Counted from the first letter of the stretch, positions 48,432-61,716 are shown. The stretch: 64,000 bases of DNA from Desulfatitalea alkaliphila (GCF_022968795.1 NZ_JALJRB010000007.1:124001-188000), one strand, 5' to 3'. Notes: generated from the letters alone by a model not told the origin. Numbers and translations are program-made.

Positions 48432-48662
48432 ATGAAAGAGCTGATCAGTTTCATTGCACAGTCATTGGTGGATCGCCCCAACGAAGTCAATGTTTCGGAG
48501 GTGGAAGGCAACCAGACCACAGTATTGGAGTTGAAGGTAGCCAAGGAAGACCTTGGAAAAATCATCGGCAAACAAGGACGCACCGCCCAGGCCATGCGCA
48601 CGATCCTCAGCGCCGTCTCTTCCAAGGTGAAAAAACGAACGGTACTGGAGATCATTGAATAG
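48432..48662 (+). CDS. khpA: KH-domain RNA-binding protein KhpA
   Basis: A 76-residue single KH domain with the RNA-binding loop [18 protein letters not shown]. KhpA-type proteins bind RNA and in firmicutes partner KhpB in cell division control. ATG 48432 is spaced 7 nt from AAGGAGAG, whereas ATG 48426 is almost touching it, so 48432 is used. The usual neighbours rpsP and rimM are absent; the gene has its own promoter. Confidence 0.9.
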   Translation: MKELISFIAQSLVDRPNEVNVSEVEGNQTTVLELKVAKEDLGKIIGKQGRTAQAMRTILSAVSSKVKKRTVLEIIE

Positions 48663-48728
48663 CGAGATGACTTGATCATTCGGCGCGAGCGCGCCATTTT
48701 CGACCTCCGGGAACGACGGGCACTCCCA

Positions 48729-49418
48729 TCAAAATAAGGCTTCAGCCCACTGTCCGACTCGCGAGGGATACCGCAACGCTTCGTTCAACATCAACATAAA
48801 ATCGGTTCGAGAGAGCAGGCGTGCGCCCATGCGCTGCATGTGATCGGTAGGCACCTGGCAATCGATCAAGCGGTAGTGTTGCCGAACGAGATGGCGCGCC
48901 AGGTGGACCAAACACACCTTGGATGCATCCCTGCGCATCGAGAACATGGATTCGCCGAAGAAGGCCCTGCCCAGGGCGATACCGTAAAGTCCGCCGCTGA
49001 GGCGACCGTCACACCATGCCTCCACCGAATGGGCATAACCCATCACGTGGAGGCGGCGGTAGGCGGTCGCCATCTCCGGGGTGATCCAAGTACCTGTGCC
49101 GACTTCGATTCGCAGACGGGCACAGGCATGAATCACTTGATCGAAGGCAGTGTCCAGGGTAACCCGGAAACGTTCCTGGCGGATGGTCTTACGCAAGGAA
49201 CGGGATATCTTCAATTCTTGCGGCATCAGCACCAAACGGGGGTCCGGCGACCACCAGAGAATCGGCTCGTCACCGGAATACCAGGGAAATATACCGTTGC
49301 GGTAGGCGAGCAACAATCGCTCCGGCGCCAGATCGCCGCCGACCGCCAGTAAACCTTCACGCGTGGCAAGGTGGACGGGTGGGAAAACCAGTTCCTTGGA
49401 CAGCAGGTAGACAGGCAT
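48729..49418 (-). CDS. aat: Leucyl/phenylalanyl-tRNA-protein transferase Aat
   Basis: Adds Leu or Phe to N-terminal Arg/Lys of proteins, creating N-degrons for ClpAPS. The product has 229 residues. Signatures include FPPVHLATREGLLAVGGDL, RNGIFPWYSGDEPILWWSPD and the GGLYGIALGRAFFGESMFS segment. It lies just downstream of clpA and clpS on the same strand, so the whole N-end-rule module (tagging, adaptor, unfoldase) is clustered here. Confidence 0.96.
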   Translation of the reverse strand: MPVYLLSKELVFPPVHLATREGLLAVGGDLAPERLLLAYRNGIFPWYSGDEPILWWSPDPRLVLMPQELKISRSLRKTIRQERFRVTLDTAFDQVIHACARLRIEVGTGTWITPEMATAYRRLHVMGYAHSVEAWCDGRLSGGLYGIALGRAFFGESMFSMRRDASKVCLVHLARHLVRQHYRLIDCQVPTDHMQRMGARLLSRTDFMLMLNEALRYPSRVGQWAEALF

Positions 49419-49473
49419 GACGGGTTACACCGGCGTTCCGGACTGCATTTGAAGGTAGGCAGGACAAGGAAGG

Positions 49474-49498
49474 AAGGGCGGTGCCGACCGCCCTTTTT
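49474..49498. terminator. Hairpin between clpA and aat
   Basis: GGGCGGT pairs with ACCGCCC around a 4-nt loop, extended by A-T pairs. The T5 run is on the plus strand; read in the direction of clpA the tail is TTCCTT, a weaker terminator. It may partly separate aat from clpA. Confidence 0.55.
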
Positions 49499-49503
49499 CC
49501 ATG

Positions 49504-51747
49504 CTATTCATAGGCGAATACGATGGTATCGTCCTTGACGTCCAGGGTGGCCTTGCCCCCCTTTTCCAAGCGACCGAAAAGGATCTCATCGGCCATGGGA
49601 TCCTTGATGGCGGTCTGCAGCACCCTGGCCAAGGGTCGGGCCCCATAGTCGGGATCGAACCCTTTCTTGGCCATCCAACGGCGCACGGCGTCGGTGTAGG
49701 TCAACATCACCTTTTTTGCCGCCAATTGAACGGCGAACTCCGACATGAATTTGTCGACGATCTGTTCCATGATCTCGACGTTCAGTCCGTTGAAGGTGAT
49801 CACCCCATCGAGACGGTTGCGGAACTCCGGACTGAAATACCGTTCAACGGCTTGCTTGCCTTTTCCGGTGGCCCCTTTTTTGGGATCGCCGAAGCCGATG
49901 GTGGCTTGGCTCATTTCACGGCTGCCGGCGTTGGAGGTCATCATCAGGATCACATTACGAAAATCGGCCTTCTTGCCGTTGTTGTCCGTCAGGGTGGCAT
50001 GATCCATCACCTGCAACAGGATATTGAACAGATCCGGGTGGGCTTTTTCGATTTCATCCAGCAGCAGCACACTGTGAGGGTGCTTGCGGATACCGTCGGT
50101 CAAAAGGCCGCCCTGGTCGAAGCCGATATATCCCGGCGGCGCACCAATCAAACGGGCCACGGCATGTTTTTCCATGTACTCGCTCATATCGTAGCGCATG
50201 AATTCGATACCCAGGTTGGCCGCCACTTGGCGCGCCACCTCGGTTTTGCCTACACCCGTGGGGCCTGTGAACAGGAACGAACCCACGGGCTTTTCCGGGT
50301 GTCCCAGCCCAGCCCGTTGCCGTTTGATGGCGGTGGTCAGTGCGGCAATGGCATCATCCTGACCGAAAACCACCTGTTTCAAACGCTGCCCCAGCGTTTC
50401 CAGCTTGGCCTTGTCCGGCGTGGAGACACTCACGGTGGGTACGCGCGCCATTTTGGCCACGATCTTCTCGATGTCGGCTGGATTGATTTTGGTCCGATGG
50501 GCGCCGCCGGAAAGGCGCACGAAGGCACCGGCCTCGTCGATGACATCGATGGCCTTGTCGGGTAGAAAACGATCATTCAGATATTTGAACGAAAGATCGC
50601 AGGCCGACCGCAGGGCGCTGTCCGTGTAAACGATGTCGTGGTGCTCTTCATAGCGGGAACGCAATCCTTTCAGAATGCGCACACTCTCTTCAACGGTGGG
50701 CTCGGCGATCTCGATTTTCTCGAAACGCCTTGAGAGCGCTCTGTCCTTTTCGAAATGGTTCTTGAACTCTTCGTAGGTGGTGGACCCGATGCAACGGATT
50801 TCACCACTGGCCAGCACCGGCTTGAGGATATTGGAGGCATCCATGGAGCCGCTGCTGGTGGCCCCCGCCCCGACGATGGTGTGTATCTCGTCGATGAACA
50901 GAATGACGTTCTTGCGCTTTTGCAGTTCGCCGATCACACCTTTGAGGCGCTGCTCGAAATCGCCACGAAACTTGGAGCCGGCCAGCATTCCGCCCAGATC
51001 GAGGCTGTAGATCCGCATTTCCTTGAGCATCCCGGGCACTTCGCCGTTGAACACCTTCTGTGCCAAGCCCTCGGCCATGGCGGTTTTGCCAACGCCCGGC
51101 TCCCCCACGAAGATCGGGTTGTTTTTACGACGCCGACAGAGCACCTGCATGGTGCGTTGCAGTTCCAGTTCCCGACCGATGAGCGGATCCAATTTCCCCT
51201 CGGCGGCCAGGCGCATCATATCGACTGTATAGGCATCCAGGGGGTTGGTCTTCTTCTTTTCCCGATCCACATCCGATTCGGGTTTGCCGAATCCGGCCGG
51301 ATCCCCGGCAGGCGGCTCATTGGGCAACTCGTGGCTGATGTAGTTGAGCACATCCAGTCGTGTAATGCCTTCCTGATTGAGAAAGAAGGCGGCGTGCGAG
51401 TCTTTTTCCATGAAAATGGAGGCCAATATGTCACTGACCGAAACCTCCGCCTTCTCCGCCGAACGCACGTGGTTCACCGCCCGCTGAATCACCCGCTGGA
51501 ATCCCACGGTCTGTTGCAGTACATATTCGTTGCCTTCGGGAATCACTTCCATCTTGTCGCGGAAGAAATTCTCCAAGGCCGCCTTTAGATGTTCCACGTC
51601 GCCGCCGCAGGCGTTGATGATTTCCAAACCGTTACTGTCATGCAGGATGGCGAACAGGATGTGTTCGATGCCCACATACTCATGGCGGCGACGCTTGGCC
51701 TCGCGTACGGCGAAGCCCAATGTGACACTCAACTCTTTGCTTATCAT
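49504..51747 (-). CDS. clpA: ATP-dependent Clp protease ATP-binding subunit ClpA
   Basis: AAA+ unfoldase that feeds substrates to ClpP. The product has 747 residues. The N-domain ([20 protein letters not shown]) is followed by two ATPase modules with Walker [16 protein letters not shown] and [15 protein letters not shown] and matching Walker B motifs. The short M-region and the ClpP-binding loop area identify ClpA rather than ClpB or ClpC. clpS lies immediately upstream (4-nt gap), a standard pairing. clpP is not in the window. Confidence 0.96.
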   Translation of the reverse strand: MISKELSVTLGFAVREAKRRRHEYVGIEHILFAILHDSNGLEIINACGGDVEHLKAALENFFRDKMEVIPEGNEYVLQQTVGFQRVIQRAVNHVRSAEKAEVSVSDILASIFMEKDSHAAFFLNQEGITRLDVLNYISHELPNEPPAGDPAGFGKPESDVDREKKKTNPLDAYTVDMMRLAAEGKLDPLIGRELELQRTMQVLCRRRKNNPIFVGEPGVGKTAMAEGLAQKVFNGEVPGMLKEMRIYSLDLGGMLAGSKFRGDFEQRLKGVIGELQKRKNVILFIDEIHTIVGAGATSSGSMDASNILKPVLASGEIRCIGSTTYEEFKNHFEKDRALSRRFEKIEIAEPTVEESVRILKGLRSRYEEHHDIVYTDSALRSACDLSFKYLNDRFLPDKAIDVIDEAGAFVRLSGGAHRTKINPADIEKIVAKMARVPTVSVSTPDKAKLETLGQRLKQVVFGQDDAIAALTTAIKRQRAGLGHPEKPVGSFLFTGPTGVGKTEVARQVAANLGIEFMRYDMSEYMEKHAVARLIGAPPGYIGFDQGGLLTDGIRKHPHSVLLLDEIEKAHPDLFNILLQVMDHATLTDNNGKKADFRNVILMMTSNAGSREMSQATIGFGDPKKGATGKGKQAVERYFSPEFRNRLDGVITFNGLNVEIMEQIVDKFMSEFAVQLAAKKVMLTYTDAVRRWMAKKGFDPDYGARPLARVLQTAIKDPMADEILFGRLEKGGKATLDVKDDTIVFAYE

Positions 51748-51751
51748 GACG

Positions 51752-52066
51752 CTACGCTTTCTCCATGGTGCATTTCAATGGATACCCGTTCTCCCTGGCA
51801 AGGCGGGTGACGGTTGTGACCTTGGTCTCGGCCACCTCGAATGTGAACACCCCGCAAGTGCCGATGCCGCGTTTGTGAACGTTCAACATGATCCGGGTGG
51901 CCTGCTCCACCGATTTGTGAAAAACCGCCATCAATATATGCACCACAAATTCCATGGTGGTATAATCGTCATTGTGCAGCAAGACCTTGTACAGCGGTGG
52001 CTCCTTGAGGTCACGCTCGGCCTTGACATCGACATCCCCTATGGTTTCCGGTAAATTTTGGCTCAT
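51752..52066 (-). CDS. clpS: ATP-dependent Clp protease adaptor ClpS
   Basis: Recognises N-degrons and delivers them to ClpA. The product is about 104 residues. The family core is evident: [23 protein letters not shown], then the binding-pocket region and a short tail LKCTMEKA. It has ATG 52066, with a GTG just upstream as an alternative. It is in an operon with clpA. Confidence 0.95.
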   Translation of the reverse strand: MSQNLPETIGDVDVKAERDLKEPPLYKVLLHNDDYTTMEFVVHILMAVFHKSVEQATRIMLNVHKRGIGTCGVFTFEVAETKVTTVTRLARENGYPLKCTMEKA

Positions 52067-52273
52067 CACACCGAATCGTCAACGCTAACCCCGGATGTCT
52101 CATTGACTGTTATCAATTATAAGCATCCGGGTCTGTTTTTGTAAAGTGGTTCGGCAACGGTGCTCATGGTGCCGAAAACCGCCCTCGGCCATGGCCTTGG
52201 CACAAATCTAACCGCCCAATTCGGAATGTCAAACAATCGGCTGCCGGTGGGTCGCCGCGATGTCAAACAGGCT

Positions 52274-52722
52274 TTAAAGGGCGATGATGCGGGGATGCAA
52301 TCCGGTATCGTCGATGGTGATGCGGCCCACGCTGGTGCTGCCGCCATAACGACCCTGACTGGCCGATCCTGGATTGAAATAGAGAACACCGCCCGCATGG
52401 GCGATGGTCGCCTGATGGGTGTGGCCGCTGACGACAACGTCAATCCCGGCGGCAGGGGGATCCAAATCGAGGGCGGCCGGATCGTGAAGCAGATAGAAGC
52501 ATTTCCCCCCCAGCTCAAGCATATCGGTGGGCGGTAAAGCCGCGGCCCACGATCCGCCATCGGTGTTGCCGCGAACTGCGGTCACAGGCGCCAATGTCGC
52601 CAACTGCTCAAGAATGGCCGCACCACCGATATCGCCGGCATGCAAAATGTGATCGGCACCGCGCAGGGCATGCAGGGCCTCGTTGCTCAAACTGCCGTGG
52701 GTGTCTGAAATAAGGCCGATAA

Positions 52723-52726
<4 letters not shown>
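52274..52726 (-). CDS. YfcE/MJ0936-family metallophosphodiesterase
   Basis: A 150-residue calcineurin-like phosphoesterase with the metal motifs GLISDTHG (D, H), HAGDIGG, RGNTDG, LLHD and VVSGHTH. Members hydrolyse phosphodiester model substrates; the physiological one is unknown. The ATG (52726) overlaps the secA stop as ATGA, so it is translated with secA. A 200-nt gap without features separates it from clpS. Confidence 0.9.
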
Positions 52727-55254
<2,528 letters not shown>

Positions 55255-55374
55255 CGGATCAATCGTCCTTCCCGGAGATTCGTTTTACAATACGGATGCA
55301 TGGCTTGCGGTTTGCGGGGACCGTAGCTGATGTTGGATCCTGCATGATGCGGGATGGATGGTGGTGAGGTCGAA

Positions 55375-56301
55375 TCAATTAAGAATGTAGTTTTCCGGAT
55401 TGACCGGCACACCGTTCAAACGCACTTCGTAATGCAGATGGGGCCCGGTGCTGCGTCCGCTGCTGCCCATTTTGGCCATCACCTCGCCCCGTTGCACCCG
55501 ATCCCCCTTCTGTTTCAATCCCTTTTCCAGATGGGCGTAACGTGTGGTGAAGCCATATCCGTGATCGATCACCATGAGTGTCCCGAAGGCACCCCGCTCA
55601 CCGATGAATGAAACGACCCCATCCGCGGTGGCCACCACCGGCGTGCCTTTGCGGTTGGCGATGTCCATGCCCCGATGGAACTCCCGCTTGCCGGTAAAGG
55701 GATTCCGGCGATATTCGAAGCTGGACGTGACCCACCCTTGGGCCGGCCGAATCGCCGGCGTGTGCGCCAAGATATTTTTACGCTCTTCCAGCTTTTCCAC
55801 CAATGTGGCAAAGCTGCCGCTCCGGCGCGCCGCGGCGTTGTCCAATTGTCTCACCTGCGCGTGCATTCGGCGCATCAACTGTTGGTGGTCACGGGTGATG
55901 TCCAATTCGGGACTCAGGTCCTCGGGCGCCGAACCGCCGACACCGAAAAGCCCTTCCTGTTGATCGCGTTGATCGAGATTGGCCAGGATGCGAATGCGCT
56001 CCTCGAATTGATCCAGGGTAACGATGCGCTCTTTGAGCAGATCGATTTCCCTGGCGAACTTCTGGATTTGCCGGCGCTGCAGCGTCACCTCTTCATTTCG
56101 CAGCGCCAACTCACGTTGTAAAGCGCTGTTCCGGGCGGCCTCCCGTCCTATGGAAACATAATCCCACATCCCGTAACCGATGACCGACAGCAGGGTCAAC
56201 GTCAACAAAGCGAGAAGAATGCACTGTCCGCGGGAAATTCGGAGCTGCCTGACCTTTGTACCGGAACCGCCTACAAGGAACAGGGAAAATTTTTGTGCCA
56301 T
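55375..56301 (-). CDS. M23-family peptidase, membrane anchored
   Basis: Peptidoglycan hydrolase or activator of the LytM type. The product has 308 residues: one N-terminal membrane helix (CILLALLTLTLLSVIGYGMW), a coiled coil (ALQRELALRNEEVTLQRRQ and on) and a C-terminal M23 domain. The zinc ligands are in FHRGMDIANR and HLHYEV, with GHG-like VIDHGYGFTTRYAHL between. All metal ligands are kept, so it may be an active endopeptidase. ATG 56301 (MAQKFSLFL) with AGGA upstream is preferred. It precedes secA by about 120 nt. Confidence 0.9.
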   Translation of the reverse strand: MAQKFSLFLVGGSGTKVRQLRISRGQCILLALLTLTLLSVIGYGMWDYVSIGREAARNSALQRELALRNEEVTLQRRQIQKFAREIDLLKERIVTLDQFEERIRILANLDQRDQQEGLFGVGGSAPEDLSPELDITRDHQQLMRRMHAQVRQLDNAAARRSGSFATLVEKLEERKNILAHTPAIRPAQGWVTSSFEYRRNPFTGKREFHRGMDIANRKGTPVVATADGVVSFIGERGAFGTLMVIDHGYGFTTRYAHLEKGLKQKGDRVQRGEVMAKMGSSGRSTGPHLHYEVRLNGVPVNPENYILN

Positions 56302-56685
56302 GGTCAGTCCTGATGATGATGGCCGCCGCTTTGACGTGGGTGCCCGCACTTCCTGATCCCGCTCACATCGCTGGTACGCTTCGGGCTTCCGTGGGGTGGA
56401 CGAACATCATCCGTTCCGATGTTGCCGGGTTGCGTGGCATTCGTGCTTCAGCGCACACCAAGGGCCGTTATGCACATGGTACAATTCACTACTGATATTA
56501 GCAAGATACGATGCTCTTTGCGTTAAAAACCCAGGGCAAAATAACATGGATCAGCAATGGTGTCAAATCCCATCGATTTGTTTTTGTTATACATTTTCAA
56601 TGAAGCCCAATGCGGTGCCAACTTCACCGACACGCACTGTCGGTCATGAAGGCCACCAACCTGAAGTAGCTTTGGGTGCCGTCGG
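56302..56685. other. Intergenic region between the M23 gene and the folD terminator
   Basis: About 384 bases. AT-rich stretches (56500-56600) probably hold the promoter for the M23-secA run on the minus strand. No gene is recognised. Confidence 0.35.
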
Positions 56686-56724
56686 AAAAAAAGCCACCGG
56701 CGGACCGAGACCCACCGGTGGCTT
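56686..56724 (-). terminator. Intrinsic terminator of folD
   Basis: On the minus strand AAGCCACCGG (56724-56715) pairs with CCGGTGGCTT (56700-56691), a 10-bp stem followed by a run of Ts, placed 20 nt after the folD stop. Confidence 0.9.
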
Positions 56725-56745
56725 CAGCGTTGTTGCACACTAGGA

Positions 56746-57654
56746 TCAGGCGATCCCCAGCTTGAACTTGAGGGACTTGAGGGTGTTGAGCATCAGCATG
56801 GTGATGGTCATCGGGCCCACGCCGCCCGGAACGGGGGTGATGGAACCGGCGATCTCCTTGGCGGCATCGAAATCCACATCGCCCCGCAAAATGGCGATCG
56901 GCTTGCCGGTCTTTTCGCTGATCTTCTCGCCGACCCGGTTGACACCCACATCGATCACGCAGGCACCGGGCTTGATCCACTCCGGTTTGACCAGGCCGGG
57001 CACGCCGGCGGCCACGATCAGGATGTCGGCCCGTTGGCAATGGGAGGCCAAATCCTTTGTGCCGGTATGCACGATGGTCACCGTACTGTTGGCGCCTTTG
57101 CCCTTTTGCAACATCATGTTGGCGATGGGCTTGCCCACGATGTTGGAACGACCCACGACCACCACCTCGGCGCCGCTGGTTTCGACGCCGGCGCGCACGA
57201 TCATCTCTTGGATGCCGGCCGGGGTGCAGGGCGGAAATTTCACTTCCTTACCGCCGATCATCAAACGGCCGACGTTGACGGGATGGAATCCGTCCACGTC
57301 CTTGTCCGGATCGATGGCGTTGAGCACCTTTTTTTCATCGATGTGCTTGGGCAGGGGCAGTTGCACCAGTATGCCGTTGATGGAATCGTCTTTATTGTAC
57401 TTGTCGATCAGGGCCAACAGCTGCTCTTCGGTGATGTCCACGGACTGAGAGTCCTGGATCTCCTTGAACCCCACCCGGTGAGCGGTTTGGATTTTCAATG
57501 TGACATAGGATATGGAGGCCGGATTCTCACCCACCAGGATGGTGACCAGCCCCGGCACGACCCCATGTTTTTCCTTGATCTGTTTGACCTCAGCCGTGAT
57601 CTCCTCGAGGATCTGCTCACGAATGTCGGTACCTTTGATTAGCTTTGCGGCCAT
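56746..57654 (-). CDS. folD: Bifunctional methylene-THF dehydrogenase/methenyl-THF cyclohydrolase FolD
   Basis: Interconverts 5,10-methylene-, methenyl- and 10-formyl-THF. The product has 302 residues. The catalytic Lys is in SYVTLKIQTAHRVG; GILVQLPLPKHID, DVDGFHPVN and VVVGRSNIVGKPIANMM (NADP site) and TPVPGGVGPMTITML are complete. It is richer in Lys and AT than its neighbours. In sulfate reducers FolD also serves the methyl branch of the acetyl-CoA pathway. It stands alone with its own terminator. Confidence 0.97.
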   Translation of the reverse strand: MAAKLIKGTDIREQILEEITAEVKQIKEKHGVVPGLVTILVGENPASISYVTLKIQTAHRVGFKEIQDSQSVDITEEQLLALIDKYNKDDSINGILVQLPLPKHIDEKKVLNAIDPDKDVDGFHPVNVGRLMIGGKEVKFPPCTPAGIQEMIVRAGVETSGAEVVVVGRSNIVGKPIANMMLQKGKGANSTVTIVHTGTKDLASHCQRADILIVAAGVPGLVKPEWIKPGACVIDVGVNRVGEKISEKTGKPIAILRGDVDFDAAKEIAGSITPVPGGVGPMTITMLMLNTLKSLKFKLGIA

Positions 57655-57958
57655 CTGCTCTCATCTCCTTTCAGGATTGTGTAAACGAATATTTCCCGGG
57701 AAAATCAACCCTTAAGGGAGCAAGGGGTTGCTTTCACCGATGCAAAGGCGTTGGCGAAATGTCCGCTTCCATGCATGACGGATCGGCGCTTCGAAAGATG
57801 GTTTCCCTTAATTCAATGAAGCTGAAATGTCAATTGCAACTCACACCGTGGCAAACTCCCATTCCCGTTTGCATTCGACATAAAAGTTTTATATTCTCTG
57901 TGTTCGGTAACGCGCCGACCATCCAATAAGGAGGGAAAGCCACAGCGACGGCAAAGAC
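57655..57958. other. Divergent intergenic region between folD and phoH
   Basis: About 304 bases. A possible phoH promoter is TTGCAT (57869-57874), a 17-nt spacer and TATTCT (57892-57897). AAGGAGG at about 57928 lies too far (about 25 nt) from the phoH ATG to be an ideal ribosome site. Confidence 0.35.
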
Positions 57959-58978
57959 ATGGAAACCAACGCCCATCAAACCAAGATCACCTTCACTGAT
58001 GTAGAGTTGTCGCGGCAGCTTTTCGGTGAGCACGACCGCCATCTGCAGCACATCGCCCGAAGTCTCGATCTGCAGGTCAAGGCGCGGGGCAACACGGTCC
58101 ATTTGTGCGGGGATGAGATCACCGTGCACCTGGCCCGCAACCTGCTGACCCAGCTTTACGGATTGATCAAGGAACGCTATCCGGTCTACGACACCGATAT
58201 CGATTACGCCATCCGGCTGCTCAGCGCCGACGACCGCACCCTGCTCAAAGAGATTTTTCTGGACACGGTCTACATCACAGCCAAGAAGATGGCCATTACA
58301 CCCAAGAGCCGCGCCCAGAAAGAGTACATCGACGCCATGCGCCGGCACGACATCGTGTTCGGCATCGGCCCCGCCGGAACGGGCAAAACCTATCTGGCCA
58401 TGGCCATGGCGGTGGCGGCGCTGACCAAGGGCACCGTCACCCGCATTATTCTGACACGGCCGGCGGTGGAGGCGGGCGAAGCGTTGGGGTTTTTGCCCGG
58501 CGACCTGGCGGAAAAGGTGGATCCCTATCTGCGGCCGCTTTACGATGCGTTGCACGACATGATGCGCTTTGAAAAGGCCGCCGCGCTGATGCAACAGGGA
58601 GTGATCGAAGTCGCCCCCATCGCCTTCATGCGGGGGCGCACCCTGAACGACTCCTTCATCATCCTCGACGAAGCCCAGAACACCACCTCGGAACAAATGA
58701 AAATGTTCCTGACACGTATCGGCTTCAATTCCAAGGCGGTCATCACCGGCGACATCACCCAGGTGGACCTGCCGCCCCAGAAAACCTCCGGACTGATCGA
58801 GGCCAAACAGATTCTGGCTCACATCCAGGAAATCAAGATGGTCTTTTTCACCCAGCGCGACGTGGTGCGTCACCGGTTGGTGCAGGACATCATTCTGGCA
58901 TATGAAGCGGCCACCGAGAAAAAACTGGCGGCCGCCAACGGTCCGCCGCCGGGTATCGTGCCGACGGTCCCGGCTTGA
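57959..58978 (+). CDS. PhoH-family ATPase (YbeZ/PhoL type)
   Basis: P-loop ATPase linked with YbeY in RNA metabolism. The product has 339 residues. An N-terminal KH-like/RNA-binding region (about 1-110) is followed by the PhoH ATPase: Walker [16 protein letters not shown], Walker [20 protein letters not shown] and the GDITQVDLP sensor. It heads the run phoH-pgpH-ybeY, a standard neighbourhood in this phylum and in firmicutes. Confidence 0.95.
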   Translation: METNAHQTKITFTDVELSRQLFGEHDRHLQHIARSLDLQVKARGNTVHLCGDEITVHLARNLLTQLYGLIKERYPVYDTDIDYAIRLLSADDRTLLKEIFLDTVYITAKKMAITPKSRAQKEYIDAMRRHDIVFGIGPAGTGKTYLAMAMAVAALTKGTVTRIILTRPAVEAGEALGFLPGDLAEKVDPYLRPLYDALHDMMRFEKAAALMQQGVIEVAPIAFMRGRTLNDSFIILDEAQNTTSEQMKMFLTRIGFNSKAVITGDITQVDLPPQKTSGLIEAKQILAHIQEIKMVFFTQRDVVRHRLVQDIILAYEAATEKKLAAANGPPPGIVPTVPA

Positions 58979-58994
58979 CGAGGCGATTCAACCC

Positions 58995-61376
58995 ATGAGT
59001 CCCGAAAACAAGAAACGCTTGACGCCCGGCGCCATCGTGACGCGTCATCTGGGATGGCTTTTGCTGGCCGCCCTGGTAATCCTGTTTCTGATCCTGGTCT
59101 ATCCAAGTCTGCTCATTACACAGGAACAGTACCAGTTGGGCGACATCGCCATGCAGGACGTCAAGGCGCCCGGTGATTTTTTCGTGGAGGACAAGGTGGC
59201 CACGGCGGCCAACCAGGAACAGGCCGCGGCCGGCATCCTGACCGTCTACGATCACGACCCGCGCATCGCGCCCCGCATTGCGGAACAGGTGCGCACCGTC
59301 TTCGCCCGGATGCGCACGCGCATCGAGGAGGCCGGCCTCGTCGGCGAAGGCGCCCAAGACACGCCCCCCGACCGACAAGCGCTGGAGCGGGCCATGGCGC
59401 CCCACAAAGAGAGCTTCGAAACGGCCATGGGCATCGAGGTGAGCCGGGGCGCCTACCGCCTGCTGACGGCTGAAATGTTCTCCGCCGCCATCGCCGAAAT
59501 CATCGTTCAAATCGTGGACGCCATAATGTCCAACGGTGTCGTCGCCAACAAGGAGGTGTTGCTCCAGGAGATCGACAAGGGCATCACTTTGCGGGACGTG
59601 GCCACGCAGAACGAAAACACGGCCTATGCCCTGCGCCAATACTATGGTCCGGATCAAGCCAAAACCATGGTTCGCATCATCGCCGAACCGATGGTCAAGG
59701 ACCTGAATTACAACCTGATCAATCTGATCGTGGACTTCAGCCAACGTCTGCTGGCACCCAACATCACCCTCAATCGCAACGAAACCGAGGCCCGCAAGCA
59801 GCAAGCCCGGGAGAGCGTCAAGCCGATCATGTACCGGATCAAGACCGGGGAGATGGTGCTGCGCGAAGGTGAAAGGGTCACCGCAGTCCAGCTGCTCAAA
59901 CTGCGCGCCATGGAAGAGCAGAGCAAGGGCCGGCCGATCTTCACCAGCGCCGTCGGCGCAGCTGCCATGCTGGCCATCATTCTGATCGTGCTGCACTTCA
60001 TCCACCTGCAACTGCCCGACCACAAACACCTGAACACCAGCAAAAACCTGCTCTTCATGACCTTGAGCCTGGTTCTGGTGCTGGCGCTTACCAAAGCGGG
60101 CATCGTTGTGGCGGGGGGGCAAAGCGGCGCCCACCCCTTTGCGCCGCCCGCCGATGCGGTGCTCGTCGCCATACCCATAGCGGCCTGTGCCATGCTGGTG
60201 TGCCTGGTATTGGGCTTTGAGATCGCCCTGCCCTTCGGCATGGTCGCCGCCATGTGCGCCGCGCTGTTGATGGGCACCCGACTCGACACCTTTCTCTTTT
60301 TCGCCGTCACCAACAGCATGGCGGCCTTCTGGGTGCAGCACTGCCGCGAACGCCGGGTGGTGATCATGGCCGGCATCAAAACAGGGATTCTGGGCGCCTT
60401 GATGGCCCTGGCCATCGGCATTCACGCCGGTGAAATCGGTGGTCTCAACTTGGCCTGGATGGCCGTCCTGGCCCTGGCCGGCGGGCTGCTCAGCGGAATC
60501 ATCACATTGGGCGTGGCACCCTTGGTGGAGATGGGCTTCGGCTTCACCACCGACATCACCCTGCTGGAATTGGCCAACCTGGACCGACCCATTCTGCGGC
60601 GCCTGATGATCGAGGCGCCGGGCACCTACCATCATTCGGTCATCGTGGGATCCCTGGTGGAGGCCGCCGCCAGCGAAATCAACGCCAATCCGCTGCTGGG
60701 CAAGGTGTGCGGCTACTACCACGACATCGGCAAGGTCAAAAAGCCCCTCTATTTCATCGAAAACCAGACCGACGGGCGCAACAAACACGACAAACTGGCC
60801 CCTTCCATGTCGAGCCTGATTCTGATCGCCCATGTGAAGGACGGTGTGGAGATCGCGCGCAAGCAGAAGCTGGGGCAGGTGATCATCGACACGATTCAAC
60901 AGCACCACGGCACCAGCCTGATCCACTATTTTTTCGAAAAGGCCAAGCAGCTCAAGGGCGAGGATGCCGTGAAGATCGACGATTATCGCTACCCCGGCCC
61001 CAAGCCCCAAACCAAGGAGGTGGGACTGGTGATGCTGGCCGACATTGTAGAGGCGGCCTCGCGCACCCTGGAAAACCCGACGCCCGCGCGCTTGCAGGGG
61101 CTGGTGCAGCAACTGATCAACAAAGTGTTCTCCGATGGTCAGTTGGACAACTGCGAATTGACCCTCAAGGATCTTCACAGTATCGCCAAGAGCTTCAATA
61201 AAATTCTCAACGGTATTCACCACCACCGTATCGAATATACCGAATCGAGCAGCAAAGAGGGCGCAAAGACGAAAAATGGCCATTCTGATCGACAATCAAC
61301 AGGCAAACCATCCCATCGCGACGCAGGACGTGCAAAGGAACGCCCAAGCCATCTTAAACGCCTTGGGATGTCCTGA
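58995..61376 (+). CDS. PgpH-type 7TM-HD phosphohydrolase (probable c-di-AMP phosphodiesterase)
   Basis: Membrane HD-domain enzyme; characterised PgpH proteins hydrolyse c-di-AMP. The product has 793 residues: one N-terminal helix (LGWLLLAALVILFLILVY), an extracytoplasmic 7TMR-HDED region (about 45-315), seven hydrophobic segments and a C-terminal HD domain. The HD ligands are in TYHHSVIVGSLVEAAA and YYHDIGKVKKPLYFIENQ. ATG 58995 is chosen (GAGGCG upstream); the ORF start at 58902 overlaps phoH. Its last 101 nt overlap ybeY in another frame, giving a basic, low-complexity tail (NGHSDRQSTGKPSHRDAGRA). Confidence 0.92.
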   Translation: MSPENKKRLTPGAIVTRHLGWLLLAALVILFLILVYPSLLITQEQYQLGDIAMQDVKAPGDFFVEDKVATAANQEQAAAGILTVYDHDPRIAPRIAEQVRTVFARMRTRIEEAGLVGEGAQDTPPDRQALERAMAPHKESFETAMGIEVSRGAYRLLTAEMFSAAIAEIIVQIVDAIMSNGVVANKEVLLQEIDKGITLRDVATQNENTAYALRQYYGPDQAKTMVRIIAEPMVKDLNYNLINLIVDFSQRLLAPNITLNRNETEARKQQARESVKPIMYRIKTGEMVLREGERVTAVQLLKLRAMEEQSKGRPIFTSAVGAAAMLAIILIVLHFIHLQLPDHKHLNTSKNLLFMTLSLVLVLALTKAGIVVAGGQSGAHPFAPPADAVLVAIPIAACAMLVCLVLGFEIALPFGMVAAMCAALLMGTRLDTFLFFAVTNSMAAFWVQHCRERRVVIMAGIKTGILGALMALAIGIHAGEIGGLNLAWMAVLALAGGLLSGIITLGVAPLVEMGFGFTTDITLLELANLDRPILRRLMIEAPGTYHHSVIVGSLVEAAASEINANPLLGKVCGYYHDIGKVKKPLYFIENQTDGRNKHDKLAPSMSSLILIAHVKDGVEIARKQKLGQVIIDTIQQHHGTSLIHYFFEKAKQLKGEDAVKIDDYRYPGPKPQTKEVGLVMLADIVEAASRTLENPTPARLQGLVQQLINKVFSDGQLDNCELTLKDLHSIAKSFNKILNGIHHHRIEYTESSSKEGAKTKNGHSDRQSTGKPSHRDAGRAKERPSHLKRLGMS

Positions 61377-61716
61377 CGGTGAATTGTCGATCGTGTTGGT
61401 GGACGACCCGACCATTGCCCGGCTCAATGAACAGTACCTGCAGCACACCGGCCCCACCAACGTGATCAGCTTCCCCATGCGCGAAGGGCCCCACGGCGAT
61501 CTGCACCCCGAATTGCTGGGTGACGTGGTGATCTCCATGGACACCTGTGCCCGGGAAAGCCGGCAGGCCGACATGCCCATGGCGCAGCGATTCCTTGAAC
61601 TTCTGATCCACGGCATCCTGCACCTGATGGGCTATGACCACGTGCACTCGGAGGCGGAGGCCGACATCATGGAAGCCAAGGCCCGGGAACTGATGGAAAT
61701 GCTCGACAACGCTTGA
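61276..61716 (+). CDS. ybeY: Endoribonuclease/rRNA maturation factor YbeY
   Basis: Zinc-dependent RNase for 16S rRNA 3'-end processing and ribosome quality control. The product has 146 residues. The zinc motif HGILHLMGYDH (family HGxLHLxGYDH) and the conserved TNVISFP near residue 60 are intact. The first 101 nt overlap the 3' end of pgpH in a different frame, an unusually large overlap for this pair. Confidence 0.96.
   Translation: MAILIDNQQANHPIATQDVQRNAQAILNALGCPDGELSIVLVDDPTIARLNEQYLQHTGPTNVISFPMREGPHGDLHPELLGDVVISMDTCARESRQADMPMAQRFLELLIHGILHLMGYDHVHSEAEADIMEAKARELMEMLDNA

Noticed and set aside
58890-61295. An 801-residue open frame on the minus strand
   Set aside because: Antisense to pgpH, with repetitive His/Gln/Gly/Asp composition and no family motif.
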